Positions 1 to 11,225 of a DNA stretch of 64,000 nt are shown piece after piece. Position 1 is the first letter of the stretch, and each line of letters starts with the position of its first letter. Made by a program: the position numbers and the translations under genes. Location of the stretch: positions 2,852,001-2,916,000 of the forward strand of contig JBBPFI010000002.1 in the NCBI GenBank assembly GCA_037974965.1, read 5' to 3'. This DNA comes from Dacryopinax spathularia (lineage: Eukaryota; Basidiomycota; Dacrymycetes; Dacrymycetales; Dacrymycetaceae). The notes under the pieces are model-generated. The model was not told the DNA's origin, searched no databases, and saw nothing but the letters and a program-made list of their open reading frames with translations.

Positions 1-1
1 C

Positions 2-390
2 CTGAGCGAGGAAGAGTTCGGAAGGGAGGTGGAGAGACGCTTAGGGCTGGGAATGGCGAGCGAGGCTGAGGAGGCCGCTACGGGCGAGGTCCTCCTACCC
101 CGGCCAAAGAATAAAGCCGAAGAACTGGGTGCGTCCTCCGTCTCCTAACTGCTTTTGGGTCCTGGAGCTGAGTCTGGGGTTCCGCAGCATTGCATATGCG
201 TGTGATGGACTCTCTCCGCGAGCGCGTTCTCGCCCTAGAGAAAGAAGACGACCCGGAATTCGACCCCCTCTGTCCGCCCTCCGAAGACACAGAAGGACTG
301 CGTGACGACCCTCTGCGACTGCTCGCGCTTTCCAAAGGAGGGGAAGGGATCCTGCGAGGGAGCGAAGTGAAGATGCCGGAGAAACTCTGA
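2..390 (+). CDS. 3' end of an unrecognised protein-coding gene (partial)
   Basis: An open frame enters from the left edge at base 2. It joins a second exon across a 59-nt intron (129-187) with donor GTGCGT, branch-like CTAAC at 145-149 and acceptor CCGCAG. The joined frame ends at a TGA at 388-390. The visible 109 residues are charged and probably helical: acidic around EEEFGREVERRLG, then DSLRERVLALEKEDD, then a short Lys/Gly tail ending MPEKL. No domain is recognisable and the N-terminal part lies outside the window, so no function is given. The exon join rests on good splice signals and an uninterrupted frame. Confidence 0.55.
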
Positions 391-694
391 TATTGATAAT
401 CGGGTATTGGCTATTCGGTATGATGCGAAGGAATGAAGGATTGCTACTACGATACGACGAACCTGGGTCTACAAGAAAAGAAATACGTGCGAAGAGTGTA
501 CAAATGCGAATGGGCGAGCTCTACGGGAGTGAAATGCGAAGCTATGGTCGATCTACGATGAACAAGAAAAGCGAGTGCGAAGATGGTACACAGTGTACAA
601 ATGCAACAATGCGGAATGCAACAATGCGAGCGAACGTATGGCTACATAAGGGCAGCGCGCAGCACTGCGAAGAATTACGAGACCGGCTGGAGGC
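391..694. other. Intergenic space between convergent genes
   Basis: This 304-bp stretch lies between the 3' ends of two convergent genes. It has several imperfect copies of a short motif resembling AAATGCGAA or AATGCAACA around 500-640, which look like simple local duplications. No RNA gene or coding exon is evident. Confidence 0.5.
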
Positions 695-1648
695 TCACCA
701 CTCGACCTCGTACACCTGGCTCACCTTAACCGCCCCCGCCCCACCCGTGGCCGACGCCTTCATCTCCTCGCGTCGAGCCTTCGCAGCGGCACTCCAACCC
801 ACCTTCGGCCACCCTTCACCCACCCAGCTGCGCCAGCCCTTCATCCCGGGCAGACGTAAGCGAAACCCCCTCTTCTCGTATCCCCTCACCCGCTCCCGCC
901 TCCTCTCTTCCCCCCTCTCCCGGCTGGGATCAAGCTTCACACACCCTCTACATCCACACCCTTCCTCATGCAGATCCCTTGGGAAGTAGAAGGACCAAGA
1001 AGCCTGGTCGATATACATCGTCTCTCTCGAGTGGGGCAGGAGAAGGGAAGCGATCTTGCGCAGCTTCCTGAAGCCAGGGACGATCGGTGCGGAAGGAGGG
1101 AGAGGGGTAAGCTGGGCCGGGGCTTCGCAGGCTTGGGATGCGGCGAGGTCGGTGGGGAAGAAGGCGTGTGCGGCGGCGAGGGGCGTGCTAGGTTCGGTGG
1201 AGAGGGTGAAAGTGACGCTCTGAGGCGACAGCCCGGGTGTATCCGGCTCCGCCAAACCGAAATACACCTTCTGTTCTTCACCTAGGCTACGAGGTAACAA
1301 CGGCGAGCTCGGCGAGACGGCCGACATGGGAGACCCAGGCTGAGAAGCCCTCGAATACTGCGAATATACCGAAGCCGACATAGTAGAGACCAACGAGCTG
1401 CGCCTCGACTTGCCCGCTGAATGGGTAGAAGACGCTCGGTGGGTGCGAGGTCGGCGGGGGAGGTTGTACGTTTCTGCCGATATGAGCGGTTCGCTATCCA
1501 CAAAGCCCTGCGCGAGGTGTCAGTAATGGACAGTAGCAGGAGTGGAGGGAGAGGAGGTATGGAAAGGGGGACGGACCATCATTGTCTGTGGTAGTGAGAA
1601 GGCGGGAGGAGCGCTCTTCGACCTCCCGCGGGAGGCGAGGTCTAGCAT
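695..1648 (-). CDS. Unknown serine-rich protein, two exons
   Basis: The main exon (695-1507) has no early ATG but continues in frame across a 69-nt intron (1508-1576; donor GTCCGT, branch CTGAC, acceptor CGCAG). The upstream exon starts with ATG at 1648 and begins MLDLASRGRSKSAPPAF. The product would be about 294 residues. The N-terminal half is rich in Ser, Pro and Arg and looks disordered. The C-terminal half has a small HEEGCGCRGC cysteine cluster and a basic stretch, ending VSQVYEVEW. I do not recognise a family. The gene converges with the partial gene at the left edge. The spliced start is an inference. Confidence 0.55.
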
Positions 1649-2568
1649 CTTCCGCTGTCACAAGCTGGGAATGGGGAAAGGGAAAGAGAAAAGGCAGAGG
1701 GGATGCGGCGACGGTCAGCGAAACGCCGCCCGTTTATGTGCACAGGAGCTGGGCTTCTTATACATTTCCCCCTCACCCATATTTCAGCGAAGCAGACTGC
1801 AGACCGCAGCCCAGCGAGCCAGCAGAGGAGAGAGCCTCGTGTTCCATCCCCCTACCCACAAGGCGGAAATGTCTCGGACTCACACTGAACCCTGGCTGCC
1901 GGAAGACATGACAATACGCATGGTCGAACAAAAGGCTTCTACAATGACGCTGCCCCGAGCGGAGATTGAGGACCCTTTACGCCCGCATCAGGCAAGAGGG
2001 GTCTGGATGGCCGGAATAGGCTGGAAGAGAGGGATTGATTTGGGTTGATTGGTGATGAGGGCAGGGTGGGAAGAAGGCGGGAAGCGGGATGACGTCCCCT
2101 TCACGTCTGTTGTTCGGTTGCTTGCCTCGTGCCAGCTTGAGACCGGCGGATTGGGTGGACCAAGCGCCTATTTCTGGGAGATGGCCCTTTGGGGAAGCGA
2201 ACAATAACGTAGCCACATTCCGCTATCCAGGCACGGGCTGGAACGGGGGTTGATGTGGCGCTGTTCAAGGGGGAGTTGTTGTTCCTCTTTTGGAGGGGTC
2301 GAAAATAGAATGCTGCTTGTTCGATGGACGGTAATGGAATGTTGATTTCGAAGGTTATTGTCAGGACTGCCCCGTGGCTGAAGGGAACAATAAACAGCGG
2401 CGAAGGTTATTGTTGGGACCCGCGTGTGGCGCCGGAGAGGACAATAAACGCGGATAATGGTGTCACCAGCTCATCGTATTATACTGCACAACACTACTGT
2501 AAGCCCATCTCAGACCACGGAAAGGAAAGAATATTACGAGAAGGGAAGCACGAGCGAACCGCATGAGA
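1649..2568. other. Gene-free stretch with five ACAATAA motifs
   Basis: This 920-bp interval lies between the start of the serine-rich gene and the 3' end of the Nse2 gene. A frame of 168 codons on the + strand (1542-2048) has no family resemblance and overlaps the first exon of the neighbouring gene. Between 2201 and 2447 the heptamer ACAATAA occurs five times, on both strands (2201, 2355, 2387, 2407, 2441). Nothing else stands out. Confidence 0.5.
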
Positions 2569-3855
2569 TCACATAATCAGACTCTCGTCAACCTCCTCAA
2601 CAGGCTCCTCATCCAGCCCTTGCTCCGCAGCCCTATCCCTCTCCTCCGCCCTCTTAGCCATCCTCTCAACCTCCTTATTCTCCACCAGATCCTCTCTCCC
2701 CACCAATTGATCACACCCCGTAGCAGGGCAGGGCTTGACTCCTCCCCCACCACCGCGTGTGCCGTGCGCACCGGGTTCGGCAAGGTAGGCGAGGATCGCT
2801 TCCCGCGAGTAGCAGTGCTTGCATTTCTTGGATTGGAGGCAGGAGGTAAGGTATTGCAGTGTTAGCGGGCATTTGAGGTTCTGGATATGCCCGCCCATGG
2901 CGATCTCTTCGTCGGACGAGTCGGCTTCGTCGCCTTCCTCTGCTCACATCATGTTAACACGCGGAATGTATGCGCAGAGAATGGGAATGTACCATGCGGC
3001 AAGTCCTGGGTAATGAAATCGGGCGGCATCGCTTGGTCATCGCCGTTCCTTCCCATCTGAGTGACGCATTTGTCAGCCTAGAGCGGGGGAGAAGGGAAGG
3101 GAGGCAAAACGTACCCAGACTCCTTCCCGGAACTTGAAGTAATGCTCATCCTTCGCATATTTCTGCCTAGCAGTTTTCTGTTCATACTCCTCCGCAGCAA
3201 TAGCCACGCCGTTCGTATACAGGTCCGTTATGTCCGTCTGCAGTATGTTAGCCTGGGAGAACGGGAAGGGTATGGGGGAGGAGGACGCACCAGTTTCTCG
3301 TCCCGAGCTAAGCGCTGGCGGATCACGTCCAACGTCTCTGTATTCGCCCGGATCCGAGCTTGGGTATCGATCAGGCGTCGCATGCTCTCCTCCAACTGCA
3401 TTGCAAGCTGGACATCCCTTTGTCAGTCTACGTCTCAGCACCACAGGATAGCGGTACAGAAAGAGAGGAAGACGAACCTCATCATCACCACCCGCATCTT
3501 CCACGGCCCTCGCCGTATCAGCCAACAGAGAAACAGCCTTATCCTCCGCGTCCCCAGCCGGGAAGCTCCAGTTCGACAAAAAGTTCCTGATCTGCCTCTC
3601 GGAGGTAACGTCAATAGGCTGGTTCTTGAAGTTTGCTCGATCGAAGCGTTCCGGCAAATCCGCCTCGACGTTCGACCGTGTACGGGTGGACTGGGTGGTC
3701 GGTTTGCGCGTTGGCGTTGGCTGGGCTGCACGCCGTGGGGACGCTTGGGGTGATGGGTCGGCCTCGGCGTCTTGGTACGACGCTGTCCGCGTTCGTCGCC
3801 TTGATGGACCAGCTTGAGATGCCTGCGGCTGACTATGTCGAGTACGGGGAGCCAT
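2569..3855 (-). CDS. nse2: SUMO E3 ligase subunit of the SMC5/6 complex, Nse2/Mms21-like
   Basis: Five exons (3855-3478, 3407-3291, 3237-3115, 3056-2993, 2939-2569) give 350 residues. The last exon has an SP-RING: CPLTLQ, then Cys/His ligands in SKKCKHCYSREAI, and a later Cys in PATGC. That is the arrangement of Nse2/Mms21, which attaches SUMO to targets while bound to the Smc5 arm, in DNA repair and segregation. A helical middle part (LAMQLEESMRRLID onward) fits the Smc5-binding region. The first 85 residues are basic and low complexity. The start MAPRTRHSQ is the first ATG of the long exon compatible with the promoter shared with the uS12m gene. Introns are 53-70 nt and the exon sum is in frame. 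The family call is strong; exact splice sites are inferred. Confidence 0.85.
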
Positions 3856-4037
3856 CGTCGTTATTTCGATCTGGTAATGAGGTCGATGTATGCGTCGCGG
3901 TGGTTGACGCGAAATACGCGGGGAGCGCGTTTGAGTGGCTGTGAAGAAGCCCAGCGGAGGCATTTGGGTATCTTCACTCTGTTCTCCTCGCCGTTGGACG
4001 ACGAGCTCGACCTTTCTGACAGCGACGAGAGACAGCA
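3856..4037. promoter_or_regulatory. Shared divergent promoter, nse2 / uS12m
   Basis: Only 182 bp separate the two start codons of these divergently transcribed genes, so both promoters and 5' leaders must lie here. No obvious TATA box is seen, as is common for housekeeping genes. That the two genes are co-regulated is only an inference. Confidence 0.5.
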
Positions 4038-4712
4038 ATGGCGTCTCTTTTGCGGTCATGTATGCGGACTGCGCTGGCGACTGCTCGCAGTACCGCTACG
4101 ATTTCGACCTATACCGCACCTCGGATATCGTCGCCCATCCTGCGCACCGCGCTTTCCGCTCGAACCTCTCTACAGTCCACCCTCCTCCAACGTTCCGCAT
4201 TCCACACCACCTCCCCCACCCTCGCAACGCTCAACCAAGTCCGCCGGGGAAAACGCAAGCCCCGTCCCAAACCCAAAAAGCGTTCACCGCAACTCATGGG
4301 CTGCCCCCAGCGACGCGCAGTCTGCGGCAAGATCTACCAGGAAGTCAAGCCGAAGAAGCCTAATTCTGCCAAGCGAAAAGTGGCGACTGTGAGGCTGACG
4401 ACGGGGAAGACCGTGATGGCGTATATTATGGGCGAGGGACATAATTTGCAGGAACATAGTGTGGTGCTTGTCAGGGGTGGAAGGACGCAGGATTTGCCGG
4501 GTGTGAGGTATGGCATATTTCCCTATCTCCCGTTATTGTTGGAGGCTGACGCATCGTTCTAGGTACAAGATCGTCCGTGGTGCTCTGGATCTGAATGGTG
4601 TACCGAACCGGCTGACCGCTCGTAGCAGATACGGAGGTACGCTTTGCCCCCTTTTTGCGATCGAATTGTTTCCTGACCAGCTGCACCAGCCAAGAAGCCC
4701 AAGAAGCAGTAG
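4038..4712 (+). CDS. mrps12: Mitochondrial small-subunit ribosomal protein uS12m
   Basis: Exons 4038-4507, 4563-4636 and 4690-4712 encode 188 residues. Residues 1-60 are rich in Ser, Thr, Arg and Ala with no acidic residues until the mature part, as in a mitochondrial presequence. The rest is classical S12: [10 protein letters not shown] near 66, then [32 protein letters not shown], and [19 protein letters not shown] with the conserved PNSA and decoding-loop residues. The last exon is only 23 nt and encodes the basic AKKPKKQ tail. S12 shapes the decoding centre of the mitoribosome. The divergent partner is nse2. Confidence 0.95.
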
Positions 4713-5150
4713 ATGTGCCAATATCGACTTATCGACATTACTTTTTGTCCTGTGATATTCAGCCTGTATATGCTACGTCTATCGTAATGACTATACGTAG
4801 AAGGGTGCGCATGAATGTTGGGTCTACACGAAATTCTTGTGCGAGCCAGATACTTGGTCAGCACCGAAACGTTCACGGGTTCGCCTGTGCTCTTGAAAGG
4901 GTAACGAAGGCCATCCTAATTCTCTCACTTCTCCTCCCTATTGTCACTAGTAGCCTGGGGTATAGGTCAATATCAGTACCTTGGATCCGTGCTCTAGCTT
5001 GATTTTCCGTGACCACACGACAATAATCATTATCTTAGTGGCGATGAAGAAGCGCCCATTCCCATTTCCAACCCGTCCCTAACCACCACCACCATCACCA
5101 TCATCATCATCCCCTCGTCTCCAGCCAAAGCGACCATGACGAGCTAAGAA
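4713..5150. other. Intergenic, with a short ACC/ATC microsatellite
   Basis: This is 438 bp between uS12m and trs65. A trinucleotide tract of ACC units passing into ATC units occupies about 5082-5112, just before the trs65 start, and probably lies in its leader. An ACAATAA motif is present near 5019. No gene is seen. Confidence 0.5.
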
Positions 5151-8100
5151 ATGTCAACAATAGAACAGCTCTTCGCCAGAGCAGCAGTTGACATCCTCGT
5201 CCCGTCTGGCCCCTTCTCACTGAGAGATGCGGCGGAGGACTATGAGGGCTGGAGCACGCGGATAGGACGGGAGGGGAGGAAGTTGGCTTTCTACGGTACG
5301 CTCATACCAGCTTCAACTGAGAGAGAGGTGATACTGACGGATTATGTAGACGAAAATCTCCCTTTGATTCTAAGCCTGAAGCTCCCATTGGGCGCGTCGT
5401 CGTCCTCCTCAACATCGCAAGATGCCGACCCAACAACTCCCCCACCAACAGTACTCAACCTCCTTACCCGCACGCAGTTAACGCTCGAAGCATCTTACAT
5501 CCCCTCCCACCCCGATCCCACTACTCCATTCACCGCAAACCCCAACTCGGGCCGCCCTGTGTCTACCTTACCGAGAAGTGCATCACTCCGCTATAGCTAT
5601 GGCCAACAGACGCTGTCGAGCAGTATGCTCCCTCCTCAGACGCCGGTGCCCACGCCTGCGTCCGCGGACTGGGATAGGAAGTATTCGAGGTCTGAGGGGG
5701 TTGTTATGGGTACCTTTGTCTGGGGTGAAGATGTGACCAACTTGGGGACTAAGTCATCGGCTGCGCAGGCCGAGGACGAGGGCGAAGAGGGGAAGGGAGG
5801 GGAGAAGTTCGCCCTTGCGTGGAATGAAGCTGAGAAAGCGTGGGTAGCGCTATTCAGGATGGATATCACTGTTGGTACGCTGCATCTCACTCTTCTATCC
5901 TAGGAAGTATCTTGACGTTGCTCCCGCCAACCTGAAGCGTACCTGCGTACCCGAACGCCCGACCCCCTTCTGTGCCTTACGTGCTCCGCAACGCTGCGGG
6001 ACAAACCTCTCCCTCCCACATCGGCTCGTACACCTCTCCTGGCGCTTCTCCGAAATTCGGAGGCGAGCACAAGCACGACTCCCGATGTTCCTCAGACACC
6101 AGATACCGCTACGACCGGCACGACCGACCTCACCGAGGATGAAAGCTCAAAGGATGAAGGGGACCAGATAGCCCAATTCAAGGAGCTAAACCTCCTCGAC
6201 CGCCTAGTCGGGCCTTCCCACACACCTCAACCCGATCCCCACCCCGCCTCCGACCCGGAGGGCCAGCAGCTCGACGCGCCCCCAACCGGTCTCTCCCACA
6301 CGCCAGGAGGGGAACATTTCTCCCTCTCTATGCTCGCTTCACCTCTCACTACGGCCGGCCTCACTGCTGGGACTGGAACTGCCACGCCCGGATTCACGCC
6401 CATGTTTGGGCATAATAGAGCTCGGTCTGTGCCTGCTATTATGCGGAGGGCGTTTCGGAAAGTCCTACCCGTGGTCAGTGGGATCAAAGTCCGTATGCGG
6501 GCTTCGTTCGTGCCCCGGTCTGGCTTTACGGATGACGAGGACGACGACGGAGGGCACGAAGATGATGATGCCGGGGGGCAGGGGAAGAGGTGTGTGCTAT
6601 GTGTGGAGGTCGAGAATGCCGGCGAGGGGTATGGGTTCGAAGTGGAGAGGATCGAGGTTAACGTCAGTGGGGACGACTCCCGGACTTCTTTGGTCGCTTG
6701 GGATCTACCGACCGACAGCAGAGAGAAGGGCAAGGGCAAGGAAGGCATTTTCCCGCTGAGATTGAAGGCGCAAGATCAGTACAATATCCTGTATAATGTC
6801 GCTTTCACCAGTTGGAACGCTTCCGCACAGGTCCAGCCTGGCATCGAGAGGTCGTCCAAGCGGCTCAGCCAGCTGGGAGGGCAGAGGAACGTCGTCATCA
6901 CAGTCCATGGCCGTCCCTTCGCCCCTGTCCCTACCGCGTCAACACCGACTGTCGCACACCCGCAAGTCAACGGCAACACGCACACAAGCCGAGACTCAGA
7001 GGTGGAATACGTAACAGACTCGTTTCCCTCAACATGGAACTGCACGATCGATATCACTCCCGCAATAGGAGACACCGACCTGGCAGCAGCCGCGCAAACC
7101 CTAGGAGAACGGGAAGCGCTCCCCACGCCCAGCCCAGCCTCCACCGTCCGCTCCGCTCTGCTGGGGAACCAACTCCCCGCACACCACCTATCACCTATCG
7201 CCTCGCCTATCGCTACACGACGCGCTGCAGTAACGGACAAACGAGCAACCTTCGGGAGCCTTACGAGTCCTCCTTCGCCCGCTCCTGGTCCTTCTGGCCC
7301 GAGGCTGCCTAGCTCTCTTCCTACGCGACCGACAGGTCCGACGAGGAGTATGACCCTCCCCGCCCTCAACACCGCCCTTACCGGCAACCTCGCAAGCCCT
7401 CCTCCTAAATTTACGCCTACAAAGCCGAGCAGTATGATGTCCGTCACTGGTCCGAACGGCGTCTCCGTCCTTGTTCCCTCTCCTGGCCGATCCACCTCAG
7501 CAGGGGGGCAAGCGAATCCGAATAGAAGGAGTGACCCACCTGCTACACCTGCTTATCCGCCGTACTCTGCTGTGGGCGGAAGGCCGAGGACGCCTATGTC
7601 CCAATTGCCTGCTTCGTCCCTGGCGGGGGCCTCGGGTGGGGCAGTGGAGCCAAGGCGGAATCGTGTTTCGTTTCCGGCGGCTGCCAGCCCTGGTCCGAGC
7701 GTCCCGCTGCCTACGGGAGCCAGGCTGGAGAGCATGCAAGTGGAAACGGAGCCTGTGATTGTTAGTGTGACGTTGCAGTATCCCAAGCGCGAGCCAGGCA
7801 AGGACAAGGCGGAGCACAAGCTTGGGGAGCAGAAGAAGACGCATATCGAGGTGCTGGACACATTCAGTCTGGAGATATTCGTATTCAACCAGTCGAGCGT
7901 GACGCGCAAATTGATCGTCACATACCCCACTCCGAGGGCGCGGGCCGATAACACTGGCCTCTCAAATTCAGGTACGATCACCCTCCCCTTTGGTTCACTT
8001 TGGCGGGCGGGCGGGCCTCTGACCCGAGAAGCAGATCCGAGCCAGAGGCAGAAAGACCGCTCGGGGTTCATACCCCTCGAGAACCAAAAGACTATCGGCC

Positions 8101-8354
8101 CCCTCATGCAGGGGATGTGTCAGAGTATCCAACTACCTTTTCTTGCTCTGAGAGCGGGGATACATGCGATTGATACCTTGCAGCTACATGATCCTGATAC
8201 TGGATATACCCTCAATCTAAGGTGGGCTTCCTTTACGCGCCTGTGCACGTCGGATGGCGATTCTGATTCTGGGTCTAGGCAGGTGATGACTGTTGTTGTG
8301 CGAGAACCAGCGGAGGAGGAGGAGGGGAGGAGGTCAATACCCAACGGAGCATGA
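5151..8354 (+). CDS. trs65: TRAPP-II complex subunit Trs65
   Basis: Five exons (5151-5295, 5350-5874, 5938-7971, 8035-8221, 8279-8354) sum to 988 residues. Trs65 belongs to the fungal TRAPP-II exchange factor that activates Rab11/Ypt31 at the late Golgi. Matching elements are an AYLRTRTPDPLLCLTCSATL segment after residue 220, an NILYNVAF beta segment mid-protein, and a C-terminal Ig-like region with FIPLENQKTIGPL, FLALRAGIHAIDTLQLHD and a final VMTVVVRE strand. A long Pro/Ser-rich linker occupies roughly residues 480-720. The last two introns (63 and 57 nt) are multiples of three with no stop, but both have GT, CTGAY and AG signals, and removing them restores the conserved alignment. Confidence 0.85.
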
Positions 8355-8510
8355 AGGAACTCGATTTTCACGAGCTTCGTATTATATATATCCTACTTCG
8401 CTGTAATGCAGACAGCACTAGAGCGTTCCTCTAGTTCAGTGCTTCAGGGATCAACGCCTGACTCAGTCCGGCAGCTGACGAGATTGCTGGCTTGTAGTCA
8501 GCATTCCAAT

Positions 8511-9164
8511 ATGACAGCATTACCCCAGCTTTTAAAGCTAGCATCCCACCGACCTCATTGCTTCAGACCAACCAGCATCAGCATCTTGCGTGCTCCTTGC
8601 AATCCGAAATCAACGTACCGCTTGCACACCATGTCCACCTTTCCTCCCCCAGAACTGCGCGACGTTACCAATCAACTCACCTCCCTCCTCCGAACCCACG
8701 GGCTTACGATCTCCCTGACCGAAACAGCCTGCGGCGGGCTCATATCCTCCTCGCTCCTCTCCACACCAGGAGCGAGCAAGTTCTTCCGCGGCGGACTAGC
8801 GCTGTACACCCTTCCCTCGAGGATCGCCTTCGGCGGATGGACAGAAGAGACTCTCAAGACGTACGCCGGTCCCACGCCAGACGTCGTACTCGGTCTAGCG
8901 CGACACAACAAGCAGCAACTAGGGGCAGACTGGGTGATAGCGGAGAGCGGGACGGCAGGGCCGAGCAGGAGCGTACAGGGGAGGAATGGTGATCCGGGGT
9001 ATGTCGCCCTGGCTGTTGTTGGGCCGGACGGGTGGGAGAAAGCGGTGGAGATGAATTTGGAGGATAGGGGAAGGGAGGCGAATATGGTCCAGTTTGCGGG
9101 GGAGGGGATGAGGTTGCTTGTGGAGGAAATTAAGAGTTGGTTGAGGAAGGAGGGGAAGCTGTAG
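8511..9164 (+). CDS. CinA/PncC-like protein (nicotinamide-nucleotide amidase fold), probably mitochondrial
   Basis: A single exon. From residue 41 the sequence matches the C-terminal CinA domain: ETACGGLISSSLLSTPGAS, FFRGGLALYT, then WVIAESGTAGPS and GYVALAVVGPDGW. In bacteria this domain deamidates NMN in pyridine-nucleotide salvage. The bacterial ESCTGG motif reads ETACGG here, so the usual serine is replaced and activity cannot be assumed. Three in-frame ATGs exist (8406, 8511, 8631). The one at 8511 adds about 40 residues rich in Arg, Ser and His with no acidic residue, like a mitochondrial targeting sequence. The one at 8631 has the best context and would give a cytosolic form. The gene starts only about 150 bp after trs65 ends. 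Confidence 0.8.
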   Translation: MTALPQLLKLASHRPHCFRPTSISILRAPCNPKSTYRLHTMSTFPPPELRDVTNQLTSLLRTHGLTISLTETACGGLISSSLLSTPGASKFFRGGLALYTLPSRIAFGGWTEETLKTYAGPTPDVVLGLARHNKQQLGADWVIAESGTAGPSRSVQGRNGDPGYVALAVVGPDGWEKAVEMNLEDRGREANMVQFAGEGMRLLVEEIKSWLRKEGKL

Positions 9165-9354
9165 GGATGCGTTGGACGGTAGTAGAGGGGCGGTTGGGGT
9201 TTGTGTGGTGTGCGTACGACTAGCCTGTCGTGGGGTGTGTATCTGTAGGATGAAGGAATGAAAGGCTGGAAAAGGCCGGTGTACGAGCAATGTTGAATAC
9301 AAGCAAGTAGATTACAACCACAACCACTATCATCCAAAACATCGATCTTATGCA

Positions 9355-11225
9355 TCACGACATGGTAACATCCCCCTCCCCTGCTCCTCCCCCCTTAGCA
9401 TCCCCACCCGCCTCCCGCTCTCCCTTCCTCCCCTCCCCCAAAACCCTCAACAGCCCCCTCGCCCACCCCGCCTGTATCTCCACATGCCTGGCAAAGTAGG
9501 AGCCCAGCAAGTTTTCCAGTCTCGACCTCTCCTCGTCCTTGAGCGGGCTGTTGTCCACCGGTTGCTCCGCATCAGCAGCCGGGCCAGCAAGGGGCGAAGC
9601 TGCTGGGGAGGGGATAGGAGGAACGGTCTGCGCCCCGGATTGCGGGTACAGAAGCTGCAGTGCCTCCAGAACAGCTTGGACGCATTCTGACAACTCCTGC
9701 CTATCGCCCCTCTCGCCGCCCATCACCGTCCCTCCACCCGTACCCTGCACGCCCGCCCCCACCTCCATGCCGCCATTAGCAGCAGCAACCTCCTCGCACT
9801 CCTTTCCGAGGGCGATCGCACCATGCCCATCTATCAGGCCTCTCCTTACTCCTTCCCCTCCTAATGCCGTCAGACCTCGCACAGCGCCGGTGCGTGTGCC
9901 GAGTGGGCGGTCGGGCTCGAGGAGTGCGCGCAGGAAGGTCTTGAGGAGTCGGGAGGCTAGGGTGGTGTACTTTGGTGAGTAGGTCGAGATTAGGTGTCGG
10001 AGTGTGCTGCTCGTTGGGAGGCGGAGGGACGGTGATGGGTGAGGGGAGACGAGGAGGAGGGAGAGGAGTGGTGGGAGGATTTGATGTAGCTGCACGACGA
10101 GGGATGTCAGTTCCCCTTAGAATAGACGAAAGCGAGTAGAGGGAAGAAAAGCGACTCACGTAAGGCTCTAGGAAGATGTTCTCGTTCCTGCTCATACTCC
10201 CCACCATGCCCAGGGCGACCTCCAGGACCTGCGCATCGCCCTCTTCTCCCCTCGCGAGCTCCGGCGTAACTCTCTCCCCCACCCAGCTGACCAAATTCGG
10301 TACCAGGAGTTGCAGTCCAGCATCCGCAGCGAGCGAAGCAAGCGCTGCAGCTCGGCGGGCTTCGTCGGGCGATAAGAGGGCTGAGAGGAGACGCGTGTGA
10401 TATAGCTGGAGAGGGAGAGGGAGGGAGGAGGTCGCTCCTGAGCTACTGGGGCCAGTGGAGGAAGGAGACGAGGGAGAAGTAGAGCGGTCGCCCGTCCCGG
10501 GAAGGGGGTGAGAAGGTGGTGGGGGAGGGTTTTCGGGTATGAGCGGTTGGACGCCTTCTACTGCCAGCCAGTGCGCTGCAATGACATCATTCAGTACTCA
10601 CACCAGGGGGATAGGACAAAATCGCACGTACGTTTCACTCCAATCTCCTTCGGCACCTTGACTCTCCTTTCCCGTACCACCCTTTCCAGATCGATCTCCT
10701 CGTCTTCAACAACATACACGAACGCCCGTGCCTCCGCATGCGTCGGCTGATAGCGCTTGAACGTTACTGGTACTGTGGGGGAGTGACCGTATAGAGGCTC
10801 GATGGCAAGGTGCCGGAGGGCGAGGTCGATGTCGGATGTTGTAAGTGTTGTGCGCTTCGCATGCTTCATGTAGCGGACTGCTTCCTACGAGCCAGTGTTA
10901 GCCAAGGATATAAGACGATATATTAGAGGTTAATCGGGCAGGACAGAGCAGGACGCACCTCGACAACCTGATTAATCCGATACTCGACATCACTCGCCAA
11001 TGCTCCAGCAATCGCATCATGCAAGCTCGTGATTCCTAGCGAGTCCGCAACATCCTATGATACGCACACTCAGGTCAACCTCATTCTCCTCCAGGCGGGG
11101 AAAGAGCGCACCTTGACAGAATCGCTCTGATACACGCCTGCTGCGAACGCTGGTCGCTTTTGTTTGTGTGGCGCGACCGGCGGTTTAGATATACCGTTCG
11201 GCTTCGGGGCTGTGAGTCCGTTCAT
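9355..11225 (-). CDS. taf6: TFIID subunit TAF6
   Basis: Five exons (11225-11112, 11054-10959, 10884-10632, 10575-10160, 10089-9355) give 537 residues. The N-terminal histone fold (about residues 34-100) includes SVKDVADSLGI, VEYRINQVVEEAVRYMKHA and TTSDIDLALRHLAIEPLYG, the TAF6 half that pairs with TAF9. It is followed by the TAF6 hinge PHWLAVEGVQPLIPENP. The middle is the HEAT-repeat region (LYHTRLLSALL, FLEPYLHQILPPLLSLLL, STYSPKYTTLASRLL). The protein is part of TFIID and possibly SAGA. The tail is low complexity and Gly-rich. Introns are 53-74 nt. The start MNGLTAPKP is the only ATG in the first exon that leads straight into the fold. Confidence 0.92.

Noticed and set aside
393-989. 198-codon frame on the + strand
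   Set aside because: It overlaps the minus-strand serine-rich gene, and its first half is made of local repeats of an AATGCGAA-like word.
1542-2048. 168-codon frame on the + strand
   Set aside because: It overlaps the likely first exon of the minus-strand gene and shows no protein-like features.
3408-3477. Shorter alternative intron in nse2 ending at ACAAAG
   Set aside because: It leaves the following exon out of frame; the acceptor at TGTCCAG (70-nt intron) keeps the helical LAMQLEESM segment in frame.
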